Shown here: positions 1 through 8,311 of the stretch, in pieces
Layout: each line of letters starts with the position of its first letter
How positions within the stretch are numbered: the first letter of the stretch is position 1
Origin: Stanieria sp964562685
Lineage (GTDB): Bacteria > Cyanobacteriota > Cyanobacteriia > Cyanobacteriales > Xenococcaceae
Assembly (NCBI GenBank): GCA_964562685.1
Contig: CAZLUP010000016.1
Coordinates: 6,386-70,385 of the forward strand
DNA length: 64,000 bases
Direction of reading: 5' to 3'
Notes under the pieces: model-generated
Told to the model about the DNA's origin: nothing
The model's input: the letters and a program-made list of their open reading frames with translations, nothing else
The model's database searches: none
Position numbers and translations under genes: made by a program

Positions 1-84
1 AGTACCAGGTGGAATGTCAGAATCGGGGTCGCCTTGTTCGGGGTCGTAAATATATTGACAAGCTGTACATTGATATTTTTGCAC
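1..84 (-). CDS. Rubredoxin, 5' end only (cut by window edge)
   Basis: Only the first 28 codons lie in the window. The translation has the rubredoxin N-terminal knuckle: Cys6-x2-Cys9 followed by Tyr11 and Tyr13, then an acidic DPEQGDP stretch and a PPGT motif, as in small one-iron rubredoxins. The second Cys-x2-Cys pair would be beyond position 1. Family members are small electron carriers with Fe bound by four cysteines. I chose the GTG start because an in-frame stop lies about 40 bases upstream and a GAGGT Shine-Dalgarno sequence sits about ten bases before it. The assignment is from the knuckle alone; a fused C-terminal domain cannot be excluded. Confidence 0.82.
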   Translation of the reverse strand, partial: MQKYQCTACQYIYDPEQGDPDSDIPPGT

Positions 85-137
85 TGAAATGTTACCTCGT
101 GTTGCTTTTATTGCCAAAAATATTTAAATTTTCAAGC

Positions 138-905
138 TTAGGCAGTTACTTTTGTTTTAGACCAAACTCCGTTTTCATCTTCGTCATATTTGTCTTTAAT
201 GCTTTCCCAAGCAGCTTGTTCTGCTTGCATTGAATCGTTGGTTTCGTCAAAGACTTCGTTATAACGAGTGATAAAATCTTGTTGGGCTTCTGAAGATAGG
301 TGAGTACGGACTTCTGGAGACAAGTTTTCGGGGCTGCTACAACGACCTGAACAAGCGCGGGGTAGAGTAGTTTCGCTAAGGCTAATTTCTTCACCGCCTG
401 CACTTTCAATTAATAATTGATATTCGCCAGAACAGTCGGCAGGAACTTCTGCCATGACTAAAAATTCTCCTGCTTTGAGGCGAGTTTCATAAACAGTGGC
501 TTTGTCTTCTGGCATACCTAGAGTAGCTAAGGCTGAAGCCAAACCAGCACCTGCACTACCAGCTAAAGCACCCGTAGCTGCGCCTAGGAGTACTGCGCTA
601 ATTGGCCCTGCTGCAACTACTGAACCAATAAAGGGAATAAATAGTACACCCACTCCAGTTAGCAAACTGAGAAGAGAACCAAACAGAGAACCAAAAATTG
701 CCCCGGAACGTAAACCACCAAAAATTACATCTTTTTTGGTTACAAAACCAGCAATACGGGTCTGGGATTGAAAGTTTTGTCCCATAACTGAAATATGGTC
801 TTGAGGTACACCCCGATCTAATAAGCGTCTAACTACATTATCTACTTGGCTTTCTTCTTTTAAAACTGCGCTAATAGTGCGTTCTGCTTGATAGGTTTCC
901 GCCAT
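138..905 (-). CDS. ChaB-domain protein with N-terminal stress-protein-like/glycine-zipper region
   Basis: 255 aa with three parts. Residues 1-60 resemble the general stress protein 17M/YflT-like fold (short N-terminal hydrophobic-acidic alternation ending in a G-x-N/Q motif). Residues about 62-125 are Gly/Ala/Leu-rich with small-residue spacing, like a membrane-inserting glycine zipper. Residues about 193-250 form a ChaB domain, ending in a GVWSKTK motif. ChaB was named as a cation-transport regulator, but its biochemical role is unclear. The next gene upstream on the same strand is dps, so a stress role is plausible but inferred. The ATG is preceded by AAGGA at normal spacing. Confidence 0.78.
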   Translation of the reverse strand: MAETYQAERTISAVLKEESQVDNVVRRLLDRGVPQDHISVMGQNFQSQTRIAGFVTKKDVIFGGLRSGAIFGSLFGSLLSLLTGVGVLFIPFIGSVVAAGPISAVLLGAATGALAGSAGAGLASALATLGMPEDKATVYETRLKAGEFLVMAEVPADCSGEYQLLIESAGGEEISLSETTLPRACSGRCSSPENLSPEVRTHLSSEAQQDFITRYNEVFDETNDSMQAEQAAWESIKDKYDEDENGVWSKTKVTA

Positions 906-970
906 GATAAAATTTGTCCTTGTGATTAAATTTCTTATTTACGGTTCTTTTGATAGAAACAGAAAGAGTA

Positions 971-990
971 TCGCCCTTGATTAAGGGCGA
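971..990 (-). terminator. Hairpin between dps and the ChaB gene
   Basis: Eight-base perfect arms (TCGCCCTT/AAGGGCGA) with a 4-base loop, about 35 bases beyond the dps stop. There is no clear U-tract after it on the minus strand, so it may be an attenuating or mRNA-stabilising hairpin rather than a true intrinsic terminator. Confidence 0.4.
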
Positions 991-1025
991 AAAAATCTTT
1001 GACTGTTGTGGTCTACAAAGGCATA

Positions 1026-1565
1026 CTATGCTTTAACAGCAGGTTGAGTTTCTGAACCAGGGCGATCGCCACTGGGTTGTAAATCTTCACCTTCTAGGAA
1101 AGAACGTAGCATCCAAGCCATTTCTTCGTGTTCTTCCATCATGCCAGTCAGGAAATCTGCTGTTCCTTCGTCATGATATTTTTCTGAACACTGGTCAATA
1201 TGTTCTCTAAGGTTACGAATAATTTGTTCGTGGTCTTGTACCAAACGTTCAACCATTTCTGTTGCGGAAGGTAAGTCGTTGGCGTGTTCTTTGATAGAAC
1301 TGTGTTGAAGAAAACTTGCTGCTGTTCCTAAAGGATATCCTCCTAAAGCACGAACTCTTTCTGCTGTTGCGTCAATGTTGGTAGTTAAGGCTTCGTAATG
1401 TTCTTCCCATAACTGATGGAGAGTACGAAACTGAGGGCCAATTACATCCCAATGATACTTTTTGGTTTTAATCAACAGTAAATATAGATTTGCTAAATCA
1501 CGGTTTAAGAGGTCGATGACACCATGACGTTCGTCTTCGCTAAGTCCAATATTTAGTTTAGGCAT
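1026..1565 (-). CDS. dps: Dps-family ferritin-like DNA-protection protein
   Basis: 179 aa, the usual Dps length. The ferroxidase-site pattern is visible: His38 in KYHWDV, His50 in TLHQLW, acidic Glu54, Asp65 and Glu69 in DATAERV. Dps proteins assemble into 12-mers that oxidise Fe(II) with peroxide, store iron and shield DNA. The C-terminal tail after residue 160 is polar and Pro/Gly-rich and probably disordered. It lies 121 bases upstream of the ChaB-domain gene on the same strand with a hairpin between them, so co-transcription is possible. Cyanobacteria carry several Dps paralogues; which one this is cannot be told from the sequence alone. Confidence 0.93.
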   Translation of the reverse strand: MPKLNIGLSEDERHGVIDLLNRDLANLYLLLIKTKKYHWDVIGPQFRTLHQLWEEHYEALTTNIDATAERVRALGGYPLGTAASFLQHSSIKEHANDLPSATEMVERLVQDHEQIIRNLREHIDQCSEKYHDEGTADFLTGMMEEHEEMAWMLRSFLEGEDLQPSGDRPGSETQPAVKA

Positions 1566-1788
1566 TATGTTAAGAGTTTATTTTTTGTCACTGCACTTTC
1601 AGTAAATCAAAATCACTTAGGTAGACGCTTCTATCAGTCGAATGGTTATCACTATTACTTGAGATAGATATAAATTTTTTTGAGCTTTTTAAAAAGAAAA
1701 TCATGAAACAATTGACATACAAGCTCGATGGTCTTCGGCTATACGTCTATCGCATTACAATTAAGTTAAAAAACTAATCTCTCACTGG

Positions 1789-3096
1789 TTACTTTTCTGC
1801 TGCACCTGCTTGTTGCAGTAACTCGACAACTTCACCGTATTCATTAAATCTAGCTAGCATTAAAGCAGTGTAACCACCACGATTGCGGAGATCGAGATGA
1901 ACTTGATTGGTTTTTAGTAAAGTTTTGACAGCTTCAGTATAACCGCGATGACTTGCCCACATTAAAGCTGTTGCGCCAGCGCGATCCTGAATATTAACAT
2001 CTGCACCAGCTTTGATTAGTTCCTCAATGATTTTAACTTGTCCGCGATCGCAAGCTTGCATGAGAACTGTTTTGCCCTCTGGAAGTCGGGTATTGGGATC
2101 TGCACCTGCTGCTAACAACATTTTGATAATCTGTTCGTTATTATGTGCCAAGGCTAAAGTTAACGGAATTTCTTCTTGATTTTCCAGTTGAGGGTTAGCA
2201 CCATAGCGAATTAATAATTCTACAATTTCTTGATACCCTTGCAAACAAGCTACCATTAACGGGGTATCACCAATTTTATTTCTACAATCAACTTCGGCAC
2301 CAGCTTCCAGTAGCATGGCGACAAGATCCCGATAGCCTTCGACTGTAGCTATATGTAAAGGTGTATCTCCTTGTAAATCTGCCAAATTTGGATTAGCACC
2401 AGCTTTTAATAGTTGTTGAACAATCTCTTGATTTCCATTAGCTGTAGCGATCGCGAGGGGAGTTTCTCCTGTGGTAGTGGTTAGATCTATTTCTGCCCCT
2501 GTTGACAATAAAATGTCAATAATGACGGGATTTGCCTTCTCTATAGCTAAAGTTAAAGGAGTTTCTCCTTGCCAATCACGATTATTAATTGCTGCACCAG
2601 CTTGAACTAATTCTTGCACTATTTCGGGCTGATTTGCTGTAATAGCTAAACTTAAAGGGCTGTCTCCATCGCGATCGCTAATATTAATTTCCGCACCTGC
2701 TGCTACTAGCAGTCGAACTACTTGTAAATAACCGCGATAGGTTGCAATCGCTAGAGCAGGAGTACCATCATCATTAACTTGATTCAGATCTGCACCAGCA
2801 TTAATTAAAATTTTGACAACATCGATTTGATTCGCTGCTGCTGCCATCATTAAAGCAGTAATGCGGTGAGGTTGATTGCTATAATTAACGTCTGCGCCAG
2901 CTTGAATCAGCAAATTGACAATTTCAGTATAACCTTTTTGAGCAGCATACATCAAAGCGGTAGTACTTTTGCCATCGCGATCATTAGGATCACTTCCCTG
3001 ACTTAATAACTCTTGGACTAAAAAGCGATCGCCATTAATAACTGCTTGTAATAACGAAGTATTTTGACGGAGAATCATCCCTATTACCCAACTCAT
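1789..3096 (-). CDS. Ankyrin-repeat protein
   Basis: 435 aa made almost entirely of about twelve ~33-residue ankyrin repeats. Each carries the G-x-TPL-x-x-A core, a helix pair, and a LLxAGADxN turn. No catalytic domain, signal peptide or membrane segment is visible, so it is probably a soluble protein-binding scaffold; the partner is unknown. The repeats are very regular, and several contain in-frame HIP1-related octamers. Either the first ATG or the one seven codons in (MILRQN) could be the start; neither has a strong ribosome-binding site. It is transcribed divergently from the DUF4079 gene. Confidence 0.9.
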   Translation of the reverse strand: MSWVIGMILRQNTSLLQAVINGDRFLVQELLSQGSDPNDRDGKSTTALMYAAQKGYTEIVNLLIQAGADVNYSNQPHRITALMMAAAANQIDVVKILINAGADLNQVNDDGTPALAIATYRGYLQVVRLLVAAGAEINISDRDGDSPLSLAITANQPEIVQELVQAGAAINNRDWQGETPLTLAIEKANPVIIDILLSTGAEIDLTTTTGETPLAIATANGNQEIVQQLLKAGANPNLADLQGDTPLHIATVEGYRDLVAMLLEAGAEVDCRNKIGDTPLMVACLQGYQEIVELLIRYGANPQLENQEEIPLTLALAHNNEQIIKMLLAAGADPNTRLPEGKTVLMQACDRGQVKIIEELIKAGADVNIQDRAGATALMWASHRGYTEAVKTLLKTNQVHLDLRNRGGYTALMLARFNEYGEVVELLQQAGAAEK

Positions 3097-3235
3097 AACC
3101 CTACTGTTTTCAGATTATGTCAGTTTGACAAATTTTTAATTAAGGTTTTGCTGAGAAATAACTGTTAACTTTCTAATATTGCTTTATGTTAAGTTAAGTT
3201 TTATAAAAATTATGGGTTAATTTGAGAAGAACACT

Positions 3236-3709
3236 ATGGCACTAGAGATTCCCGACACAGTTAAAACTTGGTCACAATTTGGTCATCCTATTTTAATGTG
3301 GGTCTTATTGGGCTTAAGTATTTATGCTTTATATCTTGGGATGCAAATTAGACGTACTCGCAACGCGGATAAAGAGGTTAGAAAAGAATTAGTTAAAAAG
3401 AATTTTAGTCTTAAACATCATCAAATTGGCTCAATTTTACTAGCTTTGATGGTTTTAGGAACAATTGGTGGCATGGGAGTTACCTATATTAATAATGGCA
3501 AGTTATTTGTTGGTCCTCATCTTCTTGCTGGTTTAGGTATGACAGGAATGATTGCTACTTCTGCTGCTTTAGTTCCTTATATGCAAAAAGGTAACGAGTT
3601 AGCTCGCTATACTCATATTACTCTTAATATTGTTTTACTAGGTTTGTTTGGTTGGCAAGCCATCACTGGAATGCAAATTGTCCAAAGAATTATTGAAAAA
3701 ATGGCTTAA
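3236..3709 (+). CDS. DUF4079 family membrane protein
   Basis: 157 aa with four predicted transmembrane segments: roughly residues 16-36, 63-83, 94-114 and 124-146. A basic loop (RRTRNADKEVRKEL) lies between the first two, and a conserved His pair precedes the second (LKHHQIGS). This matches the DUF4079 family, widespread in cyanobacteria and plastid-bearing plants and thought to be a small thylakoid or plasma-membrane protein; its function is not established. His residues at 61-62 and 95 could be cofactor ligands, but that is inference. The gene stands alone with its own upstream region. Confidence 0.8.
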   Translation: MALEIPDTVKTWSQFGHPILMWVLLGLSIYALYLGMQIRRTRNADKEVRKELVKKNFSLKHHQIGSILLALMVLGTIGGMGVTYINNGKLFVGPHLLAGLGMTGMIATSAALVPYMQKGNELARYTHITLNIVLLGLFGWQAITGMQIVQRIIEKMA

Positions 3710-3723
3710 TTTTTAAGAATTGT

Positions 3724-3752
3724 TGGTCATTGGTAATTTACACTAATGACCA
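3724..3752 (+). terminator. Possible hairpin terminator after the DUF4079 gene
   Basis: Arms TGGTCATT/AATGACCA, 8 bp, begin 15 bases after the stop, followed by AT-rich but not T-rich sequence. Weak candidate. Confidence 0.3.
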
Positions 3753-3778
3753 GTAATAATTAAATGGGTTAATGGATT

Positions 3779-3810
3779 GTCCACAGATAAACACTGATAA
3801 ACGCAGATAG
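3779..3810. repeat. Dispersed intergenic repeat, copy 1
   Basis: The run TGTCCACAGATAAAC followed by GATAAACGCAGATA resembles, in the opposite orientation, the segment at 11894-11929 (TGTCCACGGATAAACGCAG when read on the minus strand). It is surrounded by degenerate TAACTGGTAACTGGT-type tandem words (about 3867-3890). It is a short interspersed non-coding repeat with no visible gene content. Confidence 0.5.
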
Positions 3811-3888
3811 AGTTATCGATTGGTAGTGTTTTTTGTTGATGGTTGATTATTTGTCCCTCATAATTAGTAACTGGTAACTGGTAACTGT

Positions 3889-4839
3889 TCACTGTAAAAG
3901 CCAATGTTGAACCTGATTATTTTCTTCAATTAGTTGAGAATTAAGAGATATTTGTTCAGATTGAGTATTGGGTTTGGGGCGAATTCTTAAGAGATAATAA
4001 CCATTCATTCCTGTTGCTGATAAAATATATTTTTCTGTTTGAATTTGACAATAATCTAGAGGTAAGCTAGAGCGGTCATAAATAGTAAAATAAATATCGT
4101 AATCTTGAATCAAAGAATTACTAAACTCTAGTTGTAAGGATTGAGTTTTAGTTAAATAATTATAGAAAAATTCTGTGGCTGGCGCACCGACAGGTAAAAA
4201 TTCGTATCTAATAAAAGATTCTGGTAACCATTTTCTTAACTTAAGAATTGTAAAAATATAATAATGCAAACTCAAATAAAACCAATTTTTGGCTTGAATT
4301 AAATGGCGATAAAAGTCATTAATATTATTAGGAACATCTGTAGCAGTAACAAAGTCTTGATTATCTATTTTTATAGCAGGTAACTTAATGGTATCGCGCC
4401 AATTATAATATCTAAGTCCTAAAGAATATTTTCCTGGTTTAAGTTCAATTGATTGCCATGGTTGAGTAGAATGAATTTGATGGGATTCAAGGCTAGTAAT
4501 AGTTCGATAAGTAGGAAAACTATAAAGTACTGCAATCCAAGAACCAGCAGAGTTATTAGCAGATTGTAAGTCTATAGAGATTGAGTTTTGAACAGTAAAA
4601 GGACCAAGAGTTCCAATAATCGCATGAGTATTCCAACGTGGACCTTTAGTCATTAAGATAGGTAAACTCAGAAAAGAATCAATTGTTTCTTGAGATAAGA
4701 CTCGCCATTGAGAAGCTTTTTTTTTGTTAGTTGCTAAATAAAGAGTAAATAAATTACCAATCAAAAACTTCATTATTTTATAAAACAAAAAAGATAACAA
4801 AGCGAGAGGAATTTCCCAAATTAAAACAAGATTATTCAT
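3889..4839 (-). CDS. Hypothetical protein with N-terminal membrane segment
   Basis: About 316 aa from the ATG at 4839; an in-frame TTG at 4878 would add 13 residues. Residues 1-40 are strongly hydrophobic (two closely spaced helices around LLSFLFYKIMKFLIGNLFTLYL). The rest is soluble-looking, with a beta-rich stretch that includes a conserved-looking LKPGKYSLGLRYYNW and a C-terminal region rich in Tyr and polar residues. I do not recognise a characterised family or catalytic motif. It is same-strand with the following membrane-protein gene (4939-5607), separated by about 100 bases, so they may be co-expressed. Confidence 0.6.
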   Translation of the reverse strand: MNNLVLIWEIPLALLSFLFYKIMKFLIGNLFTLYLATNKKKASQWRVLSQETIDSFLSLPILMTKGPRWNTHAIIGTLGPFTVQNSISIDLQSANNSAGSWIAVLYSFPTYRTITSLESHQIHSTQPWQSIELKPGKYSLGLRYYNWRDTIKLPAIKIDNQDFVTATDVPNNINDFYRHLIQAKNWFYLSLHYYIFTILKLRKWLPESFIRYEFLPVGAPATEFFYNYLTKTQSLQLEFSNSLIQDYDIYFTIYDRSSLPLDYCQIQTEKYILSATGMNGYYLLRIRPKPNTQSEQISLNSQLIEENNQVQHWLLQ

Positions 4840-4938
4840 TTCTTTTGTTTTTAACTCCGTTGCAATCAGGTTAAGCAAATTAATTTAGTTTTAGCCAGGT
4901 TTAATCAGCAAGCGATCGCAGATTAGTTGTTTCTTGTT

Positions 4939-5607
4939 TTATATTTCTGGCTCTAGATTTGAAGTATCTGCTAAATTTAAACCAACAATATCTTCAAAGG
5001 CAGCGACAATAGTACAAACTGTTAAAGGAATAGTAAATAGTAGTCCTACTCCTAAAACTAATAATCCTCCTAAATTCAGTAAACCCAAAAGCAAGACAAA
5101 ACCAAAAAAGGCAAACCATTTTTTAGTAATTATTTTCCGACTCGTTTCTAAAGCCGACCAAAAACCAAAGTTTTTTTCAATCACAAAACAAAGTCCGAAA
5201 ACATAAGCAATAGCTAAATAAAGTCCTGGAATAATTAATAAAAAACATCCTAATACTGTCAAAATACTTCCAACTAAATTTACTAAAAAAATTGACAAAA
5301 AGTTATTAAAACCAAGAAAAAAGTCGCTAAAAGTTTTAGTTCTATTTTTCGCAATTTTAAAAGCTACGATATAAATACCAGCTACTAAAACTGGACTAAG
5401 AATACCATTAATTATGCCTCCTCGACCATCTTCATTAATTCCTAAAGGATAAGGAAGACGAGCAGTAAAGCCGGAAATTACAACTACTAAAGCCGTAAAG
5501 CCAATAAATTGCCAGAGATAAGGCTTTAAAATTTGCCAACCTCGCTCAAAATATTGACCTGTTTTAAAGGTATAGTTTTGCTTTAAGTTAAATTTGCGAT
5601 CAATCAT
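4939..5607 (-). CDS. DUF975/GlpQ-N-like multi-pass membrane protein
   Basis: 222 aa from the ATG at 5607; a GTG at 5655 would add 16 residues. It has about five hydrophobic segments, an FERGWQILKPYLWQF amphipathic start, and a LIIPGLYLAIAYVF motif followed by ALETSRKIITKKWF. That pattern recurs in DUF975 and glycerophosphodiesterase-membrane-domain proteins. These are integral membrane proteins without an assigned reaction. Downstream on the same strand is the hypothetical membrane protein ending at 3889. Family membership is moderately supported; function is unknown. Confidence 0.65.
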   Translation of the reverse strand: MIDRKFNLKQNYTFKTGQYFERGWQILKPYLWQFIGFTALVVVISGFTARLPYPLGINEDGRGGIINGILSPVLVAGIYIVAFKIAKNRTKTFSDFFLGFNNFLSIFLVNLVGSILTVLGCFLLIIPGLYLAIAYVFGLCFVIEKNFGFWSALETSRKIITKKWFAFFGFVLLLGLLNLGGLLVLGVGLLFTIPLTVCTIVAAFEDIVGLNLADTSNLEPEI

Positions 5608-5760
5608 GAGTAATTCTTTTTTTGAATTTAAAAGTTCTATTAAACTTGAAATCACAATTATCCCCGATTGATATCACTGTTCTTCCAGAATTATAAAGGA
5701 ATTATAAAGCAATACATTGAACAATTGCTTTGTTGATCAAGAGCATCGGGAGATAACTGA

Positions 5761-7224
5761 ATGCAAGTTTTAAACAACAATAATCTAATTCAAACTGATT
5801 TTTCCATTAAAACTGAATGGGATAATGGATTTACAGGAAGATTAGATATTTTCAATACAGGAGAAACAATTGATGGTTGGACAATAGAATTTGAATCTGC
5901 TTTTGAAATTGAACCTGGGATGATTTGGGGGGCAGAAATTGTCAGTCACGAAGGCAATCGCTACGTTTTAAAGCCAGTAGATTATAATCAAATCATTAAT
6001 CCTCAACAAACAATTTCGATTTTTTTTAACGCTAACAAAGTTAACGGACAAATTATTAGCCCTACCAATATTTCCGTTGGTGATAATACTAATTCTATAA
6101 TTGAAGCCTCTCCAGTTAATACATCAGAACCAGTAGCAGAAGTTCCTAATACGGCAAATTCAGACACACTAACACCAGATGATAATTTATCGGCAGATGT
6201 TGACTTTACGTTGATTAAAGACTGGGGGAGTGGCTTTGAAGGCAAAATATCGATTACCAATAACAGCGGTAGCAATATTGATAGCTGGAGTCTAGAATTC
6301 TATTTTCCCAACCAAATCAATAATATCTGGGATGCTGAGATTGAAAGTAATCAAAATGGCGATTATGTAATTAGTCACGCTGCTTGGAATCGTGAAATTA
6401 CTGCGGGAGAGACTTTAACTTTTGGCTTTACTGGCAATAACTCAGTCACTTCAGAACCACAAAACTTTGAATTGAATGGTTCAACTTTTACTAGTCCTAG
6501 CATTTCGGACAGTATCTATACTTTTTCTAATCCGAATTTAGCACCAGAATTGAAGCTGAATCAAAACTATCAGGGCAGAGGTACTTTTTACGATGCTGCC
6601 AATCCTTCTGGTGGCAAAGGTGCTTCTGGTTATGATGTGCCAGCGCAAAGTGAGTTAGATAAGATAGTTGCAATTAATAATGTGCAGTGGAATGGTTCGG
6701 AAGCAAGTGGTGCTTTTTTGGAAGTATCTGGCCCTAAACAAAGAGATGGTGCTGCTCCAATTATAGTTCAGGTGGTGGATTATTTATACGAACGAGCAGA
6801 TGGCTTAGATTTGAGTGCAGAAGCTTTCGCTGAGATTGCGGATCCTATTGATGGAATAGTTAATCTTAATTATAAATTAATAGGCCCTGCCGATGACTAT
6901 GTCACAGCTTATGGTTATAGCATCGGTCAAGGTATTGTGGTAGAAGGAATTCCTGAAACTAATCCTTACTACGCAGCAGTCAGATTAAACAATCATCGCT
7001 ATCCGATTGAAAGCGTTGAATTAATTACCAATGACGGTAACTTAATTGATCTCAATCGAGAGTCCGATAATCGTTTTGTTTTAAACGGTAATTATCCGCT
7101 TAATGGCGCACAAGATTTACTTGTTACCGATATTTTTGGTCAGCAAGTTACCTTAGATGATGTGGATATTACTAATGGTTCTAGTACCGATATTGTTACT
7201 GGGGAACAATTTAACTTAATTTAA
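5761..7224 (+). CDS. Expansin-like protein with two CBM2-like modules
   Basis: 487 aa. Residues about 10-100 and 148-240 are two copies of a carbohydrate-binding module family 2-like fold, each with a W-D/G-S/N-GF opening, an I-x-x-W-x-x-E/L-F strand and a late Trp/Asn-rich turn. Residues about 265-385 are a double-psi beta-barrel of expansin type: GRGTFYDAANPSGGKGASGY, and LDLSAEAFAEIADP with the acidic residue and turn typical of expansin domain 1. Residues about 390-487 match the expansin C-terminal CBM63-like domain (NPYYAAVRLNNHRYPIESVE). Expansins loosen cellulose networks without hydrolysis. No N-terminal signal peptide is present, so export would need another route, possibly type I secretion through the C-terminus (inferred). 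A GGGAG ribosome-binding site precedes the ATG. Confidence 0.85.
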   Translation: MQVLNNNNLIQTDFSIKTEWDNGFTGRLDIFNTGETIDGWTIEFESAFEIEPGMIWGAEIVSHEGNRYVLKPVDYNQIINPQQTISIFFNANKVNGQIISPTNISVGDNTNSIIEASPVNTSEPVAEVPNTANSDTLTPDDNLSADVDFTLIKDWGSGFEGKISITNNSGSNIDSWSLEFYFPNQINNIWDAEIESNQNGDYVISHAAWNREITAGETLTFGFTGNNSVTSEPQNFELNGSTFTSPSISDSIYTFSNPNLAPELKLNQNYQGRGTFYDAANPSGGKGASGYDVPAQSELDKIVAINNVQWNGSEASGAFLEVSGPKQRDGAAPIIVQVVDYLYERADGLDLSAEAFAEIADPIDGIVNLNYKLIGPADDYVTAYGYSIGQGIVVEGIPETNPYYAAVRLNNHRYPIESVELITNDGNLIDLNRESDNRFVLNGNYPLNGAQDLLVTDIFGQQVTLDDVDITNGSSTDIVTGEQFNLI

Positions 7225-7231
7225 TAGCTTT

Positions 7232-8167
7232 TTAGATACATGGTTCTGAACTCCATTCTTGTGAACCTCTGTTTGGATAACAGCGATTTTGTTGTCCTAC
7301 CCAGATTAGCTGCCATTGTTTGCCTTGGGGTTTAAATTCTAAACGATAGCGTATTCCTTCAACTGAATCATCTAATAAACCCGTTTGAGTAAGTAAAACA
7401 ACTGGTCGATTAAGAACTCTGTCGATTAAAGTTAATTTCTCTTGAAAGTTTCCTTCGCTGGGAGTTTCTTTAGTACCGTAGAAATTCTTGGCAATTTGAA
7501 GGGGATCTTCACCAATAACTTGTTCAGATACTTCTAGTTTAGTAAAAAGCCTGCGTCCTGGATCTAGGGGTACATTAGCAATTTTTTCTTCTGCCAGTTG
7601 TTCTAGCTTTCTATCAGCTAGATTATAAGTCTGAATTACTTCTAGGGTGGGACAACACTGAGGTTCTTCTTCTCCTTGTTTAATTAATTGAACTTTAATT
7701 TGTTCTCCTGACAATTTGACTGATTTTACCCAAACTCGGTCACCCAAAAATTCTGTAGCTAGGGTTTGATACTTTCCATCTACTTCTTCCATCACCGCTA
7801 GATGAATAAAAATTCCCGAACCTCCTGTATTGGCACTCAAGAGAACTGTAGCGATTTTAGTACCATCAGGAAGAATACCATAATTAATCGTACCAGGAGT
7901 ATTTTGAAAGAAAACTACCTTTTGCTCTGCTGCATTTTCGTATTTGCCATGAGTAAGTTGAATTTTGCCAATATCTGAGATTTGATACTGAGAATTTTGT
8001 AATTTAAATAATTGCTTGCACCAAGCGGATTTTTCCTTTGTCCAAACTTCGCGAGTTTTGCAGTTATACCAAGTAATTGATTCAGGAATGGGCAGTTGAT
8101 TGGCAAGGGCAGAAGGAATCATTAAACTAAATCCTATTAATAGCCCAAAGTATTTTGATAGATTCAT
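7232..8167 (-). CDS. Secreted hypothetical protein
   Basis: 311 aa from the ATG at 8167, chosen because it begins a clear signal peptide (MNLSKYFGLLIGFSLMIPSA, then LA). An ORF start at 8200 would bury that signal behind 11 residues. The mature part has an early Cys pair (YNCKTREVW and SAWCKQL), a CC at QCCPTLEV and Cys residues near the C-terminus, so disulfides are likely. The lines 'GGSGIFIHLAVM' and 'VWVKSVKLSGEQIKVQLIKQ' resemble cyanobacterial periplasmic proteins of unknown function that often start with a similar signal. It is convergent with the expansin gene, only 7 bases apart. No enzymatic motif is recognised. Confidence 0.65.
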   Translation of the reverse strand: MNLSKYFGLLIGFSLMIPSALANQLPIPESITWYNCKTREVWTKEKSAWCKQLFKLQNSQYQISDIGKIQLTHGKYENAAEQKVVFFQNTPGTINYGILPDGTKIATVLLSANTGGSGIFIHLAVMEEVDGKYQTLATEFLGDRVWVKSVKLSGEQIKVQLIKQGEEEPQCCPTLEVIQTYNLADRKLEQLAEEKIANVPLDPGRRLFTKLEVSEQVIGEDPLQIAKNFYGTKETPSEGNFQEKLTLIDRVLNRPVVLLTQTGLLDDSVEGIRYRLEFKPQGKQWQLIWVGQQNRCYPNRGSQEWSSEPCI

Positions 8168-8203
8168 AATTTTTTGAAAGACAAGAAGGAGAAACACCAA
8201 GCG

Positions 8204-8231
8204 GTAAGGGCGATTTCCAAATCGCCCTTAC
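8204..8231. repeat. Perfect 13-bp inverted repeat with 2-base loop
   Basis: Arms GTAAGGGCGATTT/AAATCGCCCTTAC. It lies between argZ and the start of the secreted hypothetical gene, inside the probable leader of the latter. The arms share the AAGGGCGA word with the hairpin at 971-990, which suggests a small palindromic repeat type scattered in this genome. Confidence 0.6.
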
Positions 8232-8311
8232 AAGTTATTGATTATGGATTAACTGTTGACCGATAAATCCGCATCCCTGTTCCCTTTTCTCAACCTCAAC
8301 CGCCCGATTAT

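Noticed and set aside
9..233. 74-codon plus-strand ORF at the left edge
   Set aside because: It overlaps the rubredoxin and ChaB genes in antisense and has no family features.
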